36,883 nucleotides of DNA, taken from positions 1 through 36,883 of the forward strand of contig JALKBU010000491.1 of the NCBI GenBank assembly GCA_023091735.1, given 5' to 3'. Positions 18,726-28,551 of the stretch are shown piece by piece. A program made the translations under genes and the position numbers. This DNA is from Trichomonas tenax. Lineage: Eukaryota > Parabasalia > Trichomonadida > Trichomonadidae. Each line of letters opens with the position of its first letter. Position 1 is the stretch's first letter. The notes under the pieces were generated by a model. The model ran no database searches. It saw only the letters and a program-made list of their open reading frames with translations, and had not been told where the DNA came from.

Positions 18726-19226
18726 ATGACACAGTTCCAGGGTAAGCCAGTCGCTCTCAAGGGAAAGTTCCCAAAGGTTGGAGATGTTGCACCAGATTTC
18801 GAGCTTGTTAAAAGCGACATGTCCACTGCTCACATTGCTGATTTCAATGGTAAATTTTTGATCCTTAATATCTTCCCATCTATGGATACAGGTGTTTGTG
18901 CTGCTTCTGTTCGCAAGTTCAACGTTCTTGCAACTTCTCTTTCCAACACCATTGTTTGTTCAGTATCCAAGGATCTTCCATTTGCTCAGGCACGTTTCTG
19001 CGCTAATGAAGGCATCAAGAACGCTATTTCGCTCTCCGACTTCAGGTATACATCCAATTTCGCCGAGAACTATGGTGTTTTGATGACCGATGGAGCGCTT
19101 AATGGTCTCCTCGCTCGCGCTGTTGTCATCATCAACCCAGATGGCAAAGTCATCTACACAGAGATGGTCTCAGACATTGCCCATGAGCCAAATTATGATG
19201 CAGCAATGGCCGCACTTAAGCACTAA
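18726..19226 (+). CDS. tpx: Thiol peroxidase (Tpx-type peroxiredoxin)
   Basis: 166 aa, against 168 in E. coli Tpx. Reduces hydrogen and alkyl peroxides using thioredoxin; in trichomonads, which lack catalase, this system handles oxygen stress in the cytosol. The peroxidatic Cys lies in PSMDTGVCAASVRKFN (C58) and the resolving Cys in ARFCANEG (C92), at the same spacing as in the bacterial enzyme. KFLILNIFPSMDTGVC and RAVVIINPDGKVIYTEMV are near-identical to bacterial Tpx. The frame is open 33 codons further upstream to an ATG at 18627, but that extension has no counterpart in the family, and the TCACTTCATTT initiator lies inside it, so 18726 is the likely start. This is an eubacterial-type gene, consistent with lateral transfer. 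The stop overlaps TAAA. Confidence 0.95.
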   Translation: MTQFQGKPVALKGKFPKVGDVAPDFELVKSDMSTAHIADFNGKFLILNIFPSMDTGVCAASVRKFNVLATSLSNTIVCSVSKDLPFAQARFCANEGIKNAISLSDFRYTSNFAENYGVLMTDGALNGLLARAVVIINPDGKVIYTEMVSDIAHEPNYDAAMAALKH

Positions 19227-19813
19227 AAAACTAACATTTTGTTGGATCTATACCAATTTATTCGATATTTTTATTTTATGCTAGAGATCTCTCCTAAATT
19301 AATGAATCAAAGATATCCATTAATTGGTTTTGGAAAGACCAAAAATGTGAGAATGAATTCCCAAAACAACTCCTTGAATAAACCAAATTATAATTAAATA
19401 TTAACATGACAGAACTATACAATTCATGAACTATGCAATCAACAACATATAGCATTATTGAAAAATACTGTTTGTATAGTTCTTGTAAGAAATCTTTATG
19501 ATAAACAGAATCAAGAAAGGTATGGTGAGTAAAAATTACTGATATTTAGAGGCTATACTTGCAGCTATACACTTGTATAATTATAATAAAGTTGTAATAA
19601 GGTTATTAGTCGTCATTCCTTTGAATCAAGCTACTGTGCATAAATGAAACCTGTTTCAGTTGAACAATATATAGTTGCCATAGTATCTATTATATGATTT
19701 AGGAGCAAATCGGTTGGGAAGAAAGGGCGCAAATTTCGTTTTAAAGTGATTTTGGCCGATTTAAGGTTATAAAATGAATTTAAAAGTGACAGGTGTACGT
19801 TTAGTCCAAAATA
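19227..19813. other. Intergenic region with a 12-bp inverted repeat
   Basis: AT-rich spacer. AGAACTATACAA at 19411-19422 is repeated inverted at 19472-19483 with a 49-nt loop. AAAAGTGACA lies at 19782-19791, 23 nt before the next ATG. Confidence 0.65.
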
Positions 19814-22327
19814 ATGAGTCTGGATTCGGGGAATGAAAACTTCCCTCCTTCAGAATCCAGGTCCGGTGTCATCAAGATGATGCAGGAGCAGCTCCAGGAC
19901 TTGTTATTTTATCGCAATGAATACGAAAATCTCGAAAGTCGATTAAAAATTGCAGAAAACGCTTTAGTTGTACAAGAAGAGCAGTACAAACTACAGATAG
20001 ATGATCTTCAGAAAGAGCTTGAAGAAGTCAAAAAGCAAAATGCACTGCTTATTGACCAAACAATGAGATTTAAATCACAACAGATTGATGAAAGCCAGAA
20101 AATTCTTAAAGAAACAGACTTAAAAATAAAGATATACAAAGAGAAATACGATGATTTGCTCCAAAACTCATCACAAGAGACTGTTGCACGAGAAAAAGCC
20201 AAAATCGAGAAAATGAGACAGAGTAACAAAGAATTCGTTGACAAGTTAACAAATGAACTTAAATCGGCGCGAAATCAACTAAAACAAAATGATAATCAAG
20301 TCTCAGAACTTAAAAACACAAATAAAGACCTCAAAAACCAAATACTACAGCTAAATAAGCAAATTACTGATCTCAAGGACAAAAACTCATCACTACAGAA
20401 AGATGTCAACACATTATCGGCAGATCACAAACGAAAGACTGATTTACTTGTGCAACAACGAACAAAGCTTCAAATGGATGCAATAAAGAAGAAGAAAATC
20501 GATGATCAAGAAAAACAAAATCAAGATAAAAATAAGAGGCAAATGATGATAAAAGACAGTGAAATTGCACGTCTAAGTACAGCCCTCGAAAATGAAACTA
20601 AACTCAAGAAGAAACAAGAAAAACGCAACGAAAAACTTCAACAAAAATCAGCAGACGCTATCACGAAACTGCAAACGCAAATATCAATGCTTCATGATGA
20701 GAATGAAAGCTTGAAGCAGACCATACAAGAAAGCGAAGAGAGCGAGTCATCAATGGAAGTTGAACTCGTTTTCTTGAGGAATCAAAAGAAGCAACTCGAA
20801 GAAAAACTTATGGGTGCTCAAAAACTTCATCAAAAGAATCAAAAACTGCAACAAGTTGTTGGGCAACTCAAGAATGCTGTTGAAAACCTGGAAAGCAGTG
20901 CCTCTTCATATGAAACTGAAGCGCAATCGAAGGAATCTGATTTACGTGCTGTTTTGCAAAAACACTTTGAAGGCGTTGATGAATCAACAGAATGGGTTGT
21001 TTTGCTTGCAATGGCCGACAAAGCTCTCGATGAAACAGAAACGCTTAAACTTTATGCCGAGAAACTCGAAATGAAGTTGAGAGATTCTAAAGATAAAAGA
21101 AGAAAACTCTCAGAAGAATTATTCAGTTCTCAGCAAAATTTCAATGATCTGCAAAAAGAAGTTGATGAAGTTAAATCACAAATGGCATTAAGAATGGCCG
21201 GATCAAAGCGTACTGTGTTCACAGGAAGCAGCAGAAAGGTTACTCCTAACTCTTCTGTCGATAACTTAAGTCCAAGAAGCACAACATCAAACAATGCAGA
21301 CTTTAATGCTGTTATGAATCCTGCTGTTTCATCTGCAGAAGCGCACGCAATGATGATGGACTTAAACGAAATCAACTCATTCAGAGGTGTGATTTCTCTC
21401 AAAGTCGATATTGCTAATTTCAAGGCGAGAAGAGCAATAATGGAAGCTAATGCTAAATTAAATGGTGAAGAATATTATCCGATCAACGCCAGAACAATTG
21501 CTTTAGTTTCTGTATTTGCTATCAGATTCCTTCATTACAAGAGAACTGCTCAGTACAATCCAACAACAATTTTGTCATTCGTCACTCCAAGCAGTAGGAA
21601 ACAGGCTTCAATTGAAGAGAACTTGATTTCAAACATCAACAAAGCTATGTCAGAGAATGGTGAAATGCATGGCAAAGAAGAACAATCTGCCGAATTCTTA
21701 AATGCTACAACCACAGAAATCACCAATCTCAAGTCTCAATTGGATGAAATGGAGTCGCAATTACGCGATGAAATAAAACAGAAAGAAGATCTCAATAAGA
21801 AGTACAATCAACTTCAGAAAGAAGCATCTCAGAAAGTTGATTCAGCGCTCTTCGAAGATAGTAAGCGCCAGTTGAAGGAGAGCTCACAAAGAGAAAAAGA
21901 TTTAACTGAAGAATTATCAAGCGTTAAAGGAGAACTTCAGAGATTGCTGGATGCAGTCAATGTTAGTAAGAGTGCTGAAACTAATGTTGCTGCTCAACTT
22001 GATGAATCACTGCGTGTTAATGAAGAATTGAAGCAACGCATTGAAGATTTGCAAAAAGAACTCGAACTTCTTTATGTTGCAAACAAAGAGAAATCAAGAG
22101 ATATTCTTGCTCTTGAGAGAAAGAACAACTCAAAGGTATCGAGAATATCACTAGAATTACCTGACATTTCACCAATAGATGAAGCAGCTGAAGAAGTAAA
22201 GAAGAAGAAACATTCAAAGAGTGTCATGTTCACACAAAAGCAAGTTCAAAAGCCAGCTTTCTTCTTGAATGAAAACATCAGAAACGGACTTACAGAAATG
22301 CAGAATGCCATCTTGAAACATGATTAA
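19814..22327 (+). CDS. Long coiled-coil protein, golgin/scaffold-like
   Basis: 837 aa. N-terminal 15 residues are Ser/Pro-rich; from about 20 to 455 the protein is nearly continuous coiled coil rich in Gln, Lys, Glu and Leu. A non-coil middle follows: a Ser/Thr/Asn-rich linker (about 460-505) and a globular-looking segment with hydrophobic helices (GVISLKVDIANFKARRAIM and ARTIALVSVFAIRFLHYKR, about 523-585). A second coiled coil runs from about 635 to 775, and the C-terminus ends NGLTEMQNAILKHD. The hydrophobic helix near 570 is too polar at its flanks to be a sure membrane span. The layout is that of golgins, centrosomal or cytoskeletal scaffolds; no specific family recognised. The stop overlaps TAAA. 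Confidence 0.85.
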   Translation: MSLDSGNENFPPSESRSGVIKMMQEQLQDLLFYRNEYENLESRLKIAENALVVQEEQYKLQIDDLQKELEEVKKQNALLIDQTMRFKSQQIDESQKILKETDLKIKIYKEKYDDLLQNSSQETVAREKAKIEKMRQSNKEFVDKLTNELKSARNQLKQNDNQVSELKNTNKDLKNQILQLNKQITDLKDKNSSLQKDVNTLSADHKRKTDLLVQQRTKLQMDAIKKKKIDDQEKQNQDKNKRQMMIKDSEIARLSTALENETKLKKKQEKRNEKLQQKSADAITKLQTQISMLHDENESLKQTIQESEESESSMEVELVFLRNQKKQLEEKLMGAQKLHQKNQKLQQVVGQLKNAVENLESSASSYETEAQSKESDLRAVLQKHFEGVDESTEWVVLLAMADKALDETETLKLYAEKLEMKLRDSKDKRRKLSEELFSSQQNFNDLQKEVDEVKSQMALRMAGSKRTVFTGSSRKVTPNSSVDNLSPRSTTSNNADFNAVMNPAVSSAEAHAMMMDLNEINSFRGVISLKVDIANFKARRAIMEANAKLNGEEYYPINARTIALVSVFAIRFLHYKRTAQYNPTTILSFVTPSSRKQASIEENLISNINKAMSENGEMHGKEEQSAEFLNATTTEITNLKSQLDEMESQLRDEIKQKEDLNKKYNQLQKEASQKVDSALFEDSKRQLKESSQREKDLTEELSSVKGELQRLLDAVNVSKSAETNVAAQLDESLRVNEELKQRIEDLQKELELLYVANKEKSRDILALERKNNSKVSRISLELPDISPIDEAAEEVKKKKHSKSVMFTQKQVQKPAFFLNENIRNGLTEMQNAILKHD

Positions 22328-22767
22328 ATTCCATCAAAAATTGTTTTGTAATTTATAATTTTATGAATAAAAAAATGTTTAATTATTTCTTAGCAATCAG
22401 TGCTTTCAATGATAAATAACACGAATCATTAAAAGACGAGAAATATTATTTAAATTATATTTGTTTCTTTTCCTCTTGATAAATTCTCTATTTGAACAAA
22501 ACAATCACTATTCTCTTTGATTTATTTTCGAATCAATTTAACAAGTGAAATGATGTTATTAATCATCTTATGCTTAAATTGAATATGGATGAGCGAAGGT
22601 AGGTTTGAAAAATAATAAGGATCTTATATTGCTCCTTCCACATGATTCAGAATCTCTATTTATTCATTCTATAATTTGATCAAAGTATCTATGATGCGAA
22701 ATTATTTATAAACCAATTGTTTAAAATCAACAAATCCAAAATTATCATGAATATAAGGGGAAAAAAG
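22328..22767. other. Convergent intergenic region, nothing recognised
   Basis: AT-rich 440-bp spacer between the 3' ends of the coiled-coil and MAPKK-like genes. Confidence 0.6.
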
Positions 22768-23805
22768 TTACTTCGGTTCTGCTGCCTTTGCAGCCTTTCT
22801 CTTGGCATCAGCATCAGCGACCCAAGCAACGAGGTCAGAGAATTCTCTGTTTCCAGCGAACTCTTTGGCCCATGGATGTTCAATGAGTTCTTCGATAGAG
22901 GCTCTCTTGTTTGTATCAACTTCCAAGCACCTCGAAATGAAGTCTCTCATGTTTTCCGAAGATCCCTCCGGGAGAATGATCTCAACCTTATCGGATGACT
23001 CAAAGTTGACATCCCAGAAAGCAATCTTCATTCCTCCAAATGGGAACTTTCCAATCGCGCATTGATACAAAATGACTCCAAGCGACCACACATCGCTTTT
23101 GAGTCCGTAATTGTCCTCTCTAATGCGCTCCGGTGACATGTAAGACATTGTTCCGGTGAATGATTTCGTAAGATCTCCGGTAGCACGAAGTTGTCTCGCA
23201 AGTCCAAAATCTGCTATTTTAACAGACCCGTCTATTGCCACCATTACGTTCGACGGCTTAAGGTCGCGGTGAAGGATGTGGTTTTTGCGCATGAAAAGCA
23301 ATCCACTCAAACATTGAATTGTCAACTGCCCAAGCGCCTTTTCTGGCATTATTGGAACAACTTTAATATAATCTCCTAAAGAAGCTCCGCGCACCAAATC
23401 CATCAGAATGTGTATTTCTCCCTTCTGGTAGAAAACAGTGAATAATTGGACAACATTCGGGTGTTTGAGTTTCCTCAATGAGTGAATTTCGTCGATTGTT
23501 TTTTGCAGTGTCGATTTATCAATAACGTGGATGTTTTTCATTGCGAATTCGCGTCCAGATGGAATGTGAATCACGTCAGAAACAGTTCCTTGTGTTCCTG
23601 CACCGATAACCTCCTTCACGTTAAGGTCATCGAGGCAAATGCGTGGGTATTCGTCAGTAAAAAGCATTGTTCCATCAGATTTTGTTTTTATGTCGCCGAA
23701 ATCCGTACTTTCGCGCAGTGGATCGGCGGTTTTGTCGATGTTCGTGAAAAATCCTGCGTCGGAATCGAGCTTTGGTAACGAGTTGCCTTTCTTTCTGTAT
23801 GACAT
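22768..23805 (-). CDS. STE7/MAPKK-like protein kinase
   Basis: 345 aa. Complete catalytic domain: Gly loop GAGTQGTV (68-75), Lys90 in FAMKN, helix-C Glu106 (TIDEIHSL), catalytic loop HRDLKPSN (179-186), DFG (199-201), activation segment KSFTGTMSYMSPERI ending in SPE (224-226), then DVWSLGVILYQ. The GTMSYMSPERI activation end and the MKNIHV strand resemble MAP kinase kinases (MEK: GTRSYMSPERL). MEK-type activation-loop Ser/Thr candidates are T213, S215 and T217. The N-terminal 50 residues are a flexible, charged extension. It would act in a cytosolic phosphorelay, upstream partners unknown. C-terminus ends in an Ala/Lys tail. Confidence 0.92.
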   Translation of the reverse strand: MSYRKKGNSLPKLDSDAGFFTNIDKTADPLRESTDFGDIKTKSDGTMLFTDEYPRICLDDLNVKEVIGAGTQGTVSDVIHIPSGREFAMKNIHVIDKSTLQKTIDEIHSLRKLKHPNVVQLFTVFYQKGEIHILMDLVRGASLGDYIKVVPIMPEKALGQLTIQCLSGLLFMRKNHILHRDLKPSNVMVAIDGSVKIADFGLARQLRATGDLTKSFTGTMSYMSPERIREDNYGLKSDVWSLGVILYQCAIGKFPFGGMKIAFWDVNFESSDKVEIILPEGSSENMRDFISRCLEVDTNKRASIEELIEHPWAKEFAGNREFSDLVAWVADADAKRKAAKAAEPK

Positions 23806-24556
23806 TGATGAATAAAAAAACGTCTAATGTTAAATTCTCAATATCTGCCTCATTATTCTTATTATGTTTTTGGATATGGCTTTGTTTAATTTTCACTTTT
23901 TGCTAACAATATCATAGTTTATTTCGAGTTTTTAAATTTGACCACAATTAAAATATACGATTAACAAACCATATAACATATAATTATAAAGTCCTTTGAG
24001 TATAAAATTTATTTGTAACAATACAATAGCTTATTATAAATTATATATTTCTTGAAATAATTTTTTCCTTATATGGATAAAATCAATAAAGAAATTTATT
24101 TATCTTTACTATGTTTTACTTAAATTTTTAATTACATTGTTTGGTTATTGATTTTATATTTAGATATCAAAAAAAATTCTTTTAGTTATTGAGTGATGAA
24201 CTTAACCATTGGAAAGATATTTAGCACCTTTATTTTAGAACAATATTATGCAAATAGAAATCCTTATATAACATTTTTTCAAGATATCTTAACAATATTT
24301 GATATTCGTTCATATATTGACGAAATAATTTGATATTTTAGAGATCAACTAATTGTCTATATAAATGTTTATTTATATATGTTAATATCATATTGTGTTA
24401 ATATATAGCAAACCAATAGATTGAAAGCAATATTGGAATCAATATGTTATTTGTGGTTTTAGTATGATTTTTGACAGTTTCAAATCGAAAAATATTCTGT
24501 TTTTATGAAAAATACGAATAGACTATTTATTGTAATATCAATCAACAAACAAGAGG
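23806..24556. other. Intergenic region, nothing recognised
   Basis: Extremely AT-rich (long TATAT and TTTAT stretches), stops in all frames. Confidence 0.65.
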
Positions 24557-24742
24557 TTATTTACCTTTGGTAAACAAGTAAAGTGCTAAAAACAATGGCG
24601 AAAGAAGACAAATGATTTCTAACGACGATAAACGATGTGATTCTCTAATTGAAGCTTCGATGTATGTAATCCTGGCCTCGAGCTCTTCCAATTTCTCTTC
24701 GTTTTGCTTTAAATTTTGCTCTATTTCATTATCCGCCTTCAT
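24557..24742 (-). CDS. Small tail-anchored coiled-coil protein
   Basis: 61 aa. Residues 1-40 are an acidic amphipathic helix (EIEQNLKQNEEKLEELEARI) predicted to form a coiled coil; residues about 42-57 are a single hydrophobic span (EIICLLSPLFLALYLF) followed by a short basic end TKGK. This is the topology of tail-anchored proteins inserted after translation into the ER, hydrogenosome or other membranes (SNARE-like or fission-factor-like). It is too short to place in a family. It shares a 54-bp intergenic region with the divergent caspase-like gene. The TAA stop overlaps TAAA. The coherent amphipathic/hydrophobic layout and tight promoter sharing argue that it is real. Confidence 0.65.
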   Translation of the reverse strand: MKADNEIEQNLKQNEEKLEELEARITYIEASIRESHRLSSLEIICLLSPLFLALYLFTKGK

Positions 24743-24796
24743 TTATTTTTTAGAAAACGTGACAAATGTGGCACTTTTTACTTCGTTATAAATAAA
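24743..24796. promoter_or_regulatory. Shared 54-bp divergent promoter
   Basis: The only DNA between two oppositely oriented genes. It contains AACGTGACAAATG and GGCACTTTTTAC, variants of the AAAAGTGACA/TCACTTTT motif in both orientations. Confidence 0.5.
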
Positions 24797-25588
24797 ATGA
24801 GTATTGATAATCTTCGTGCGATGAAATCGATAGGACGCGATTTGACAGGCGAAAGTGCGCTTTCTTTCAAACCGGAGAACTGTCCAGAGAGAGTTTGTCT
24901 CGCAATTCCAACTCCAAAAAATCTTTTAGATACATCTGCTTACGCTGATGCTTTTAAAGCAGGAAAACAGTTCAAACGTGCTGACTTTACGTTCTATTTC
25001 CTGCCAAGCCCGGCATATCCTGATTTTTGCCAATGGATAGAATATTTCCTCGAAAATACGAAAGATCACTTAGCAATCGTGTTGAGCGGTTATTCCATGC
25101 AGCAGCCTGATGGACTTGAAACAGAAGCACACCCATTCACGATCAAAGGACGCGAAGTTTTACCATCAAGATTTTTCTCGTTAATCAAAAAGCATAAAAA
25201 CGAGGCAGCACGCCTTACAATTGTAATCAACGGCTGTCCATCTATCGAAACATGGTCGAATGGCAATAAACAGATTCAAACCAAATCTTTCACTCTTTCA
25301 TCTGTTTCTAACAAGAACTGGGGCGTGATGAACTTCCAGGGAGACGTTCCTTCACGCGTCCTTTTGTTCACTGCTTGCCCAAAGCTTGATGCGCGTAAAT
25401 TAAACGCAAACGGAAAACTCAATATCAGCACATTTATTCACGGTTTGATGAAGATGCTCAAGAGAGATCCTGTTCTGTCAGCAGAAACTATTTATCCTGC
25501 TCTGCAGAAAGACTGCAGAGCGAACGGTCAAGAGTTGATTGTCTATTCTTCATCTTATGATGTTTCTACATCACCTGTTTTATTATAA
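24797..25588 (+). CDS. Caspase-fold-like protein, probably inactive
   Basis: 263 aa from ATG 24797; the frame is open 27 codons upstream but that part overlaps the divergent gene. The order of core elements fits clan CD peptidases: a helix (CQWIEYFLENTKD), the strand HLAIVLSGYSM (91-101), where caspases and metacaspases have SGHG, a middle strand and helix, the strand LTIVINGCPSI (140-150), where they have the catalytic Cys (C147), and RVLLFTACPKLDAR followed by NGKLNISTFIHGLMKML, which matches the later strand and helix of the fold (AC...G.FT..L..L). The catalytic His position reads Tyr99, so the classical His/Cys dyad is incomplete. It may be a pseudoprotease or bind a peptide. Family assignment is by pattern only. 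The stop overlaps TAAA. Confidence 0.6.
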   Translation: MSIDNLRAMKSIGRDLTGESALSFKPENCPERVCLAIPTPKNLLDTSAYADAFKAGKQFKRADFTFYFLPSPAYPDFCQWIEYFLENTKDHLAIVLSGYSMQQPDGLETEAHPFTIKGREVLPSRFFSLIKKHKNEAARLTIVINGCPSIETWSNGNKQIQTKSFTLSSVSNKNWGVMNFQGDVPSRVLLFTACPKLDARKLNANGKLNISTFIHGLMKMLKRDPVLSAETIYPALQKDCRANGQELIVYSSSYDVSTSPVLL

Positions 25589-26290
25589 AATACCTTGTTA
25601 CAAACTATTTATAACGGGTTTTGGTATTTGCAATGAAACTTTTAAATGAAGGAAATCTAAGTTAATCGCAGAAAATGATGGTCTAGAAAGTTACAATGAT
25701 CTTAAGCGATTATTATAATAAAAGATATCCCTGTAGTTACGGGCCCAAAAATTACCATAATATCACTAATTTACCACAATATCATTATAAAAAATATCCT
25801 CTTCCAAACAAAAATTTTCATGAATAAGCGTAATCATCATTATTTTGTGAAAATCATCAGTAAAATTTCAACGTTTTGTTGTATTTAATTGATGTTCTGT
25901 ATATGGAAGTGCTAGAATTCGCCTGTATTTTGCGATTCTGCACTCAAATATGAGAAATTATTGTTTTTCGTGATTGAAGAATTTTGGACCTAAAATTGTT
26001 AACGGTATGATAATATTTTTATTACAGAAGTGGATAGTGTATACAATTTATTTGGAGAACTTGAAGTCAAAATTAATGATCATCGTATGAATTTCTGAGA
26101 GATGAAGAAATTAAGTAATTTATGAGCTGATTTTTTGAAGTTTATTGGTACTAATGTATTGCATGGCATGCGTTAATTCATGCGGAAAAGCCTCAGCTAG
26201 CAGTTTACATATGAGTTCGGGGTAAACATCGTTGAATAATCCATTAAAAAATGAATCTGACAATATGACATGTAAACACCCGAAAAGTCA
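25589..26290. other. Intergenic region, nothing recognised apart from a motif copy
   Basis: AT-rich. Contains an imperfect tandem TTACCATAATATCAC / TTACCACAATATCAT around 25752-25785 and TGACATGTAAA at 26266-26276, just before the dispersed repeat. Confidence 0.6.
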
Positions 26291-26303
26291 AGGGGAGTGG
26301 CTA

Positions 26304-26535
26304 AAGGGGACTGGGACAAAATAGAACAACGTGCTTTTCTGACATGTAACTTATTTTTGGCATGTAAAGTCAGAATGTCAAAATAAAGGAAAGTGACGTG
26401 TTTGCGTGGGAAAAATGGAAAAGTGTCAATAGGTTGAAATGGATTGAACTCAATGTTGGAAGCCAAAGAAGACTTCATTATGAGTAGTTGTGGCCTCATA
26501 GTGAAGGATGACCTGGTGATCTCGCAGAGATGCAT
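26304..26535 (+). repeat. Dispersed repeat, copy 1
   Basis: Roughly 230 bases that reappear, well over 90% identical by eye, at 36650-36883, where the window ends. The 3' half is unusually GC-rich for this genome. From ATG 26453 a 53-codon frame runs to 26614 (begins MLEAKEDFIMSSCGLIVKD); in the other copy this frame has a TAG (TCG to TAG). The left part carries TGACATGTAA and GGAAAGTGACGTG. Beyond 26535 lies the inverted pair GGCCTG/CAGGCC (26582 and 26615). Probably part of a mobile element or multigene family; family not recognised. Confidence 0.85.
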
Positions 26536-26614
26536 CCAGATGCCTATTCAACAGAAGCATGATTGGATGCATGGCGAGGTCGGCCTGAGACTTCCAAAGC
26601 CCTCGAGTGGCTAA

Positions 26615-27339
26615 ACCAGGCCCTAACAAGAACTCACTTATTGATTCAATTATTAATACACATTACATTTTCACTTTTGATATTAATATATTATTATTTT
26701 TTTTTCTATTTTTTATTTTTTCACAGATACCTTTTTCATTGCAAGATTATTTTCATATTATTACTTATTCTCATAATTATTAATATATCATTAAATTCAT
26801 AATTAATTGTTCTTGAATCATGAATTAGATAATGTTTTCATATTACGATCATTTTATATACTGATTTATATTATTTAGATTCTCAATTTGATCTTTATAT
26901 TCTTTGTAAAATTCGTTTTTTACTAAATTTTTATTTTTTTTTCTTCAAATTATTCGTTTATAATTCATATTTACCATGCAAGAAGGGATAATTTCGACCG
27001 AGTTTCTTGGTTTGGAGTGCAACAAAAATTTGCAATGAGCTACGTTTATGGTCTTCATACTCAGCGTGGAGTTTCAATCTATAAATGTCAGTATTGTTTA
27101 GACTACAAAGATATTTATAACACTTTTTATAAAAGTGACAATTTGCCTGTGCAAAAAAGTGACAGTTTATTCATGAAAAGTGACTTTAAGTTTCTATGTC
27201 ACTTTTTGATGTTCACTTTTGTCCTAGACTCGTGGCTAAAGTATTGTGAAACTGGGTATTTTGCTTCTGACAATTTTGTTCTCAAAGTTTTCATCAAAAG
27301 ATATCTGATATACGAAAAATATCATATGTTCTGGTATTA
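26615..27339. other. Noncoding DNA with clustered AAAAGTGAC motifs
   Basis: T-rich low-complexity stretch (26640-26800), then a less AT-rich piece (26980-27090). AAAAGTGACA occurs at 27131-27140 and 27155-27164, AAAAGTGACT at about 27176, and the inverted forms GTCACTTTTT and TTCACTTTTG at about 27198-27222. Open frames through this region owe their length to the repeats. Confidence 0.6.
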
Positions 27340-28377
27340 ATGGAGTTTAATGGAATAAAAAAAATTATTGGAATAAAGGTGACTTTATGCGAATAAAGTG
27401 AATTTGGAATCAAACCCTATTTTGGAATAACCGCCAATTTGGAATAATGACGGTTATTCCATATTCCAAAAATAGGTCGAAAAGTGACAATAATGGAATA
27501 CCCGAATTATTTGGAATCGCCGAATATTTGGATATGCGCATAATGCTCTCAAAATTTGGAATCAATTTCGATATTGGAATTAGGAATAATTGATAATAAT
27601 GGAATCAAAAATATTTTGGAATAACCGACAAGCAGTTGGAAACATAATCACTTTATCCTCGATTCCAATTCAAATTGAGATAGCATTATCATCCAGAATT
27701 TGTGGTAAAAAGGAAAAAGGAAGGACTACCGCGAGTCAAACCAGCAAATCTCTTCATTAGAGCTTGGGGTGTTTTGCCAATTGATTTATGAGGCGATGCA
27801 ATTTTTTTCAATCTATTTCAGGTATTTAATCGCACGATAAATATTTGGAATATCCCGAATCTTCAAAATCGACGGGCACTTCAAATATAGAGCATATGCA
27901 ATAACAATGATTAAAAAATCGAAAAGTTAAAAGTGATTTATTCTGATATCTTTTCATTTTAAAGCAAAACTACATCTTCAATCGATAGAATTCATTGGCT
28001 GTCGTCTTGCATATAGCATAGCCCGCATCAATGTATTCTCTATTCAACAAAAACGTGGAATCAAAGTGGAAGAATAACTGACATGTAAACAAGCTCGATG
28101 TCAGCTAACAACTTCATAATAAGTTGCTATATAACAGAGACCTTGATGTCGATTCCTAATTCCATTATTCCACTTTTGATCCCAAATTCATTTTTTGATT
28201 CCAATTCCGAATTCATTTTGATTCCAAAAAATCGATTATTCCATTATTGTCACTTTTCGACCTATTTTTGGCATATGGAATAACTGTCATTATTCCATAT
28301 TGGCGGTTATTACAAAATAGGGTTTGATTTCAAATTCACTTTATTCCAATAAATTTTTTTATTCCATTAAACTCCAA
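27340..28377. mobile_element. Roughly 1-kb element with long terminal inverted repeats (MITE-like)
   Basis: The left end (27341-27500, starting TGGAGTTTAATGGAATAAAA) is the reverse complement of the right end (28237-28376) over about 140-160 bp with a few differences; the left end has about 20 extra bases near 27383. Both ends carry AAAAGTGACA (27480-27489; inverse at 28248-28257). The element is full of TTGGAATAA-type words in both orientations. A TA at each outer junction would fit a TA target site, but the boundary is uncertain. No transposase is visible inside; one short protein-like stretch (about 27705-27791, including KPANLFIRAWGVLPIDL) may be a captured or relic coding piece. This is a non-autonomous DNA transposon candidate. 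Confidence 0.8.
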
Positions 28378-28385
28378 TATAAAAA

Positions 28386-28551
28386 ATAATTGAGAATTAT
28401 GACTATATTTCGCTTATGCTGCAGTTACTAATTCTGATTTTTAATTATCATTTATCATATTTGATTAAATTTGACAAAGAAGCTAAATTTTTTGACATAT
28501 CTTTATTGGAATTTTTACGGCGAACTTCGATATATCTCAGGGAACATTAAT
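28386..28551 (+). repeat. Diverged duplicate of 4702-5039
   Basis: Immediately right of the inverted-repeat element. Matches 4702-4731 and 4911-5039 with the intervening 180 bases deleted. The second half runs in frame into the beta-helix pseudogene. Confidence 0.75.

Noticed and set aside
26197..26535. 112-codon minus-strand frame across the dispersed repeat
   Set aside because: The frame has no protein-like pattern and its left part is not shared with the second copy; the plus-strand frame is at least as plausible.
27017..27340. 107-codon frame containing repeated Lys-Ser-Asp
   Set aside because: The KSD repeats are the translation of the AAAAGTGAC motif; the start is a non-ATG codon and the frame runs into the inverted-repeat element.
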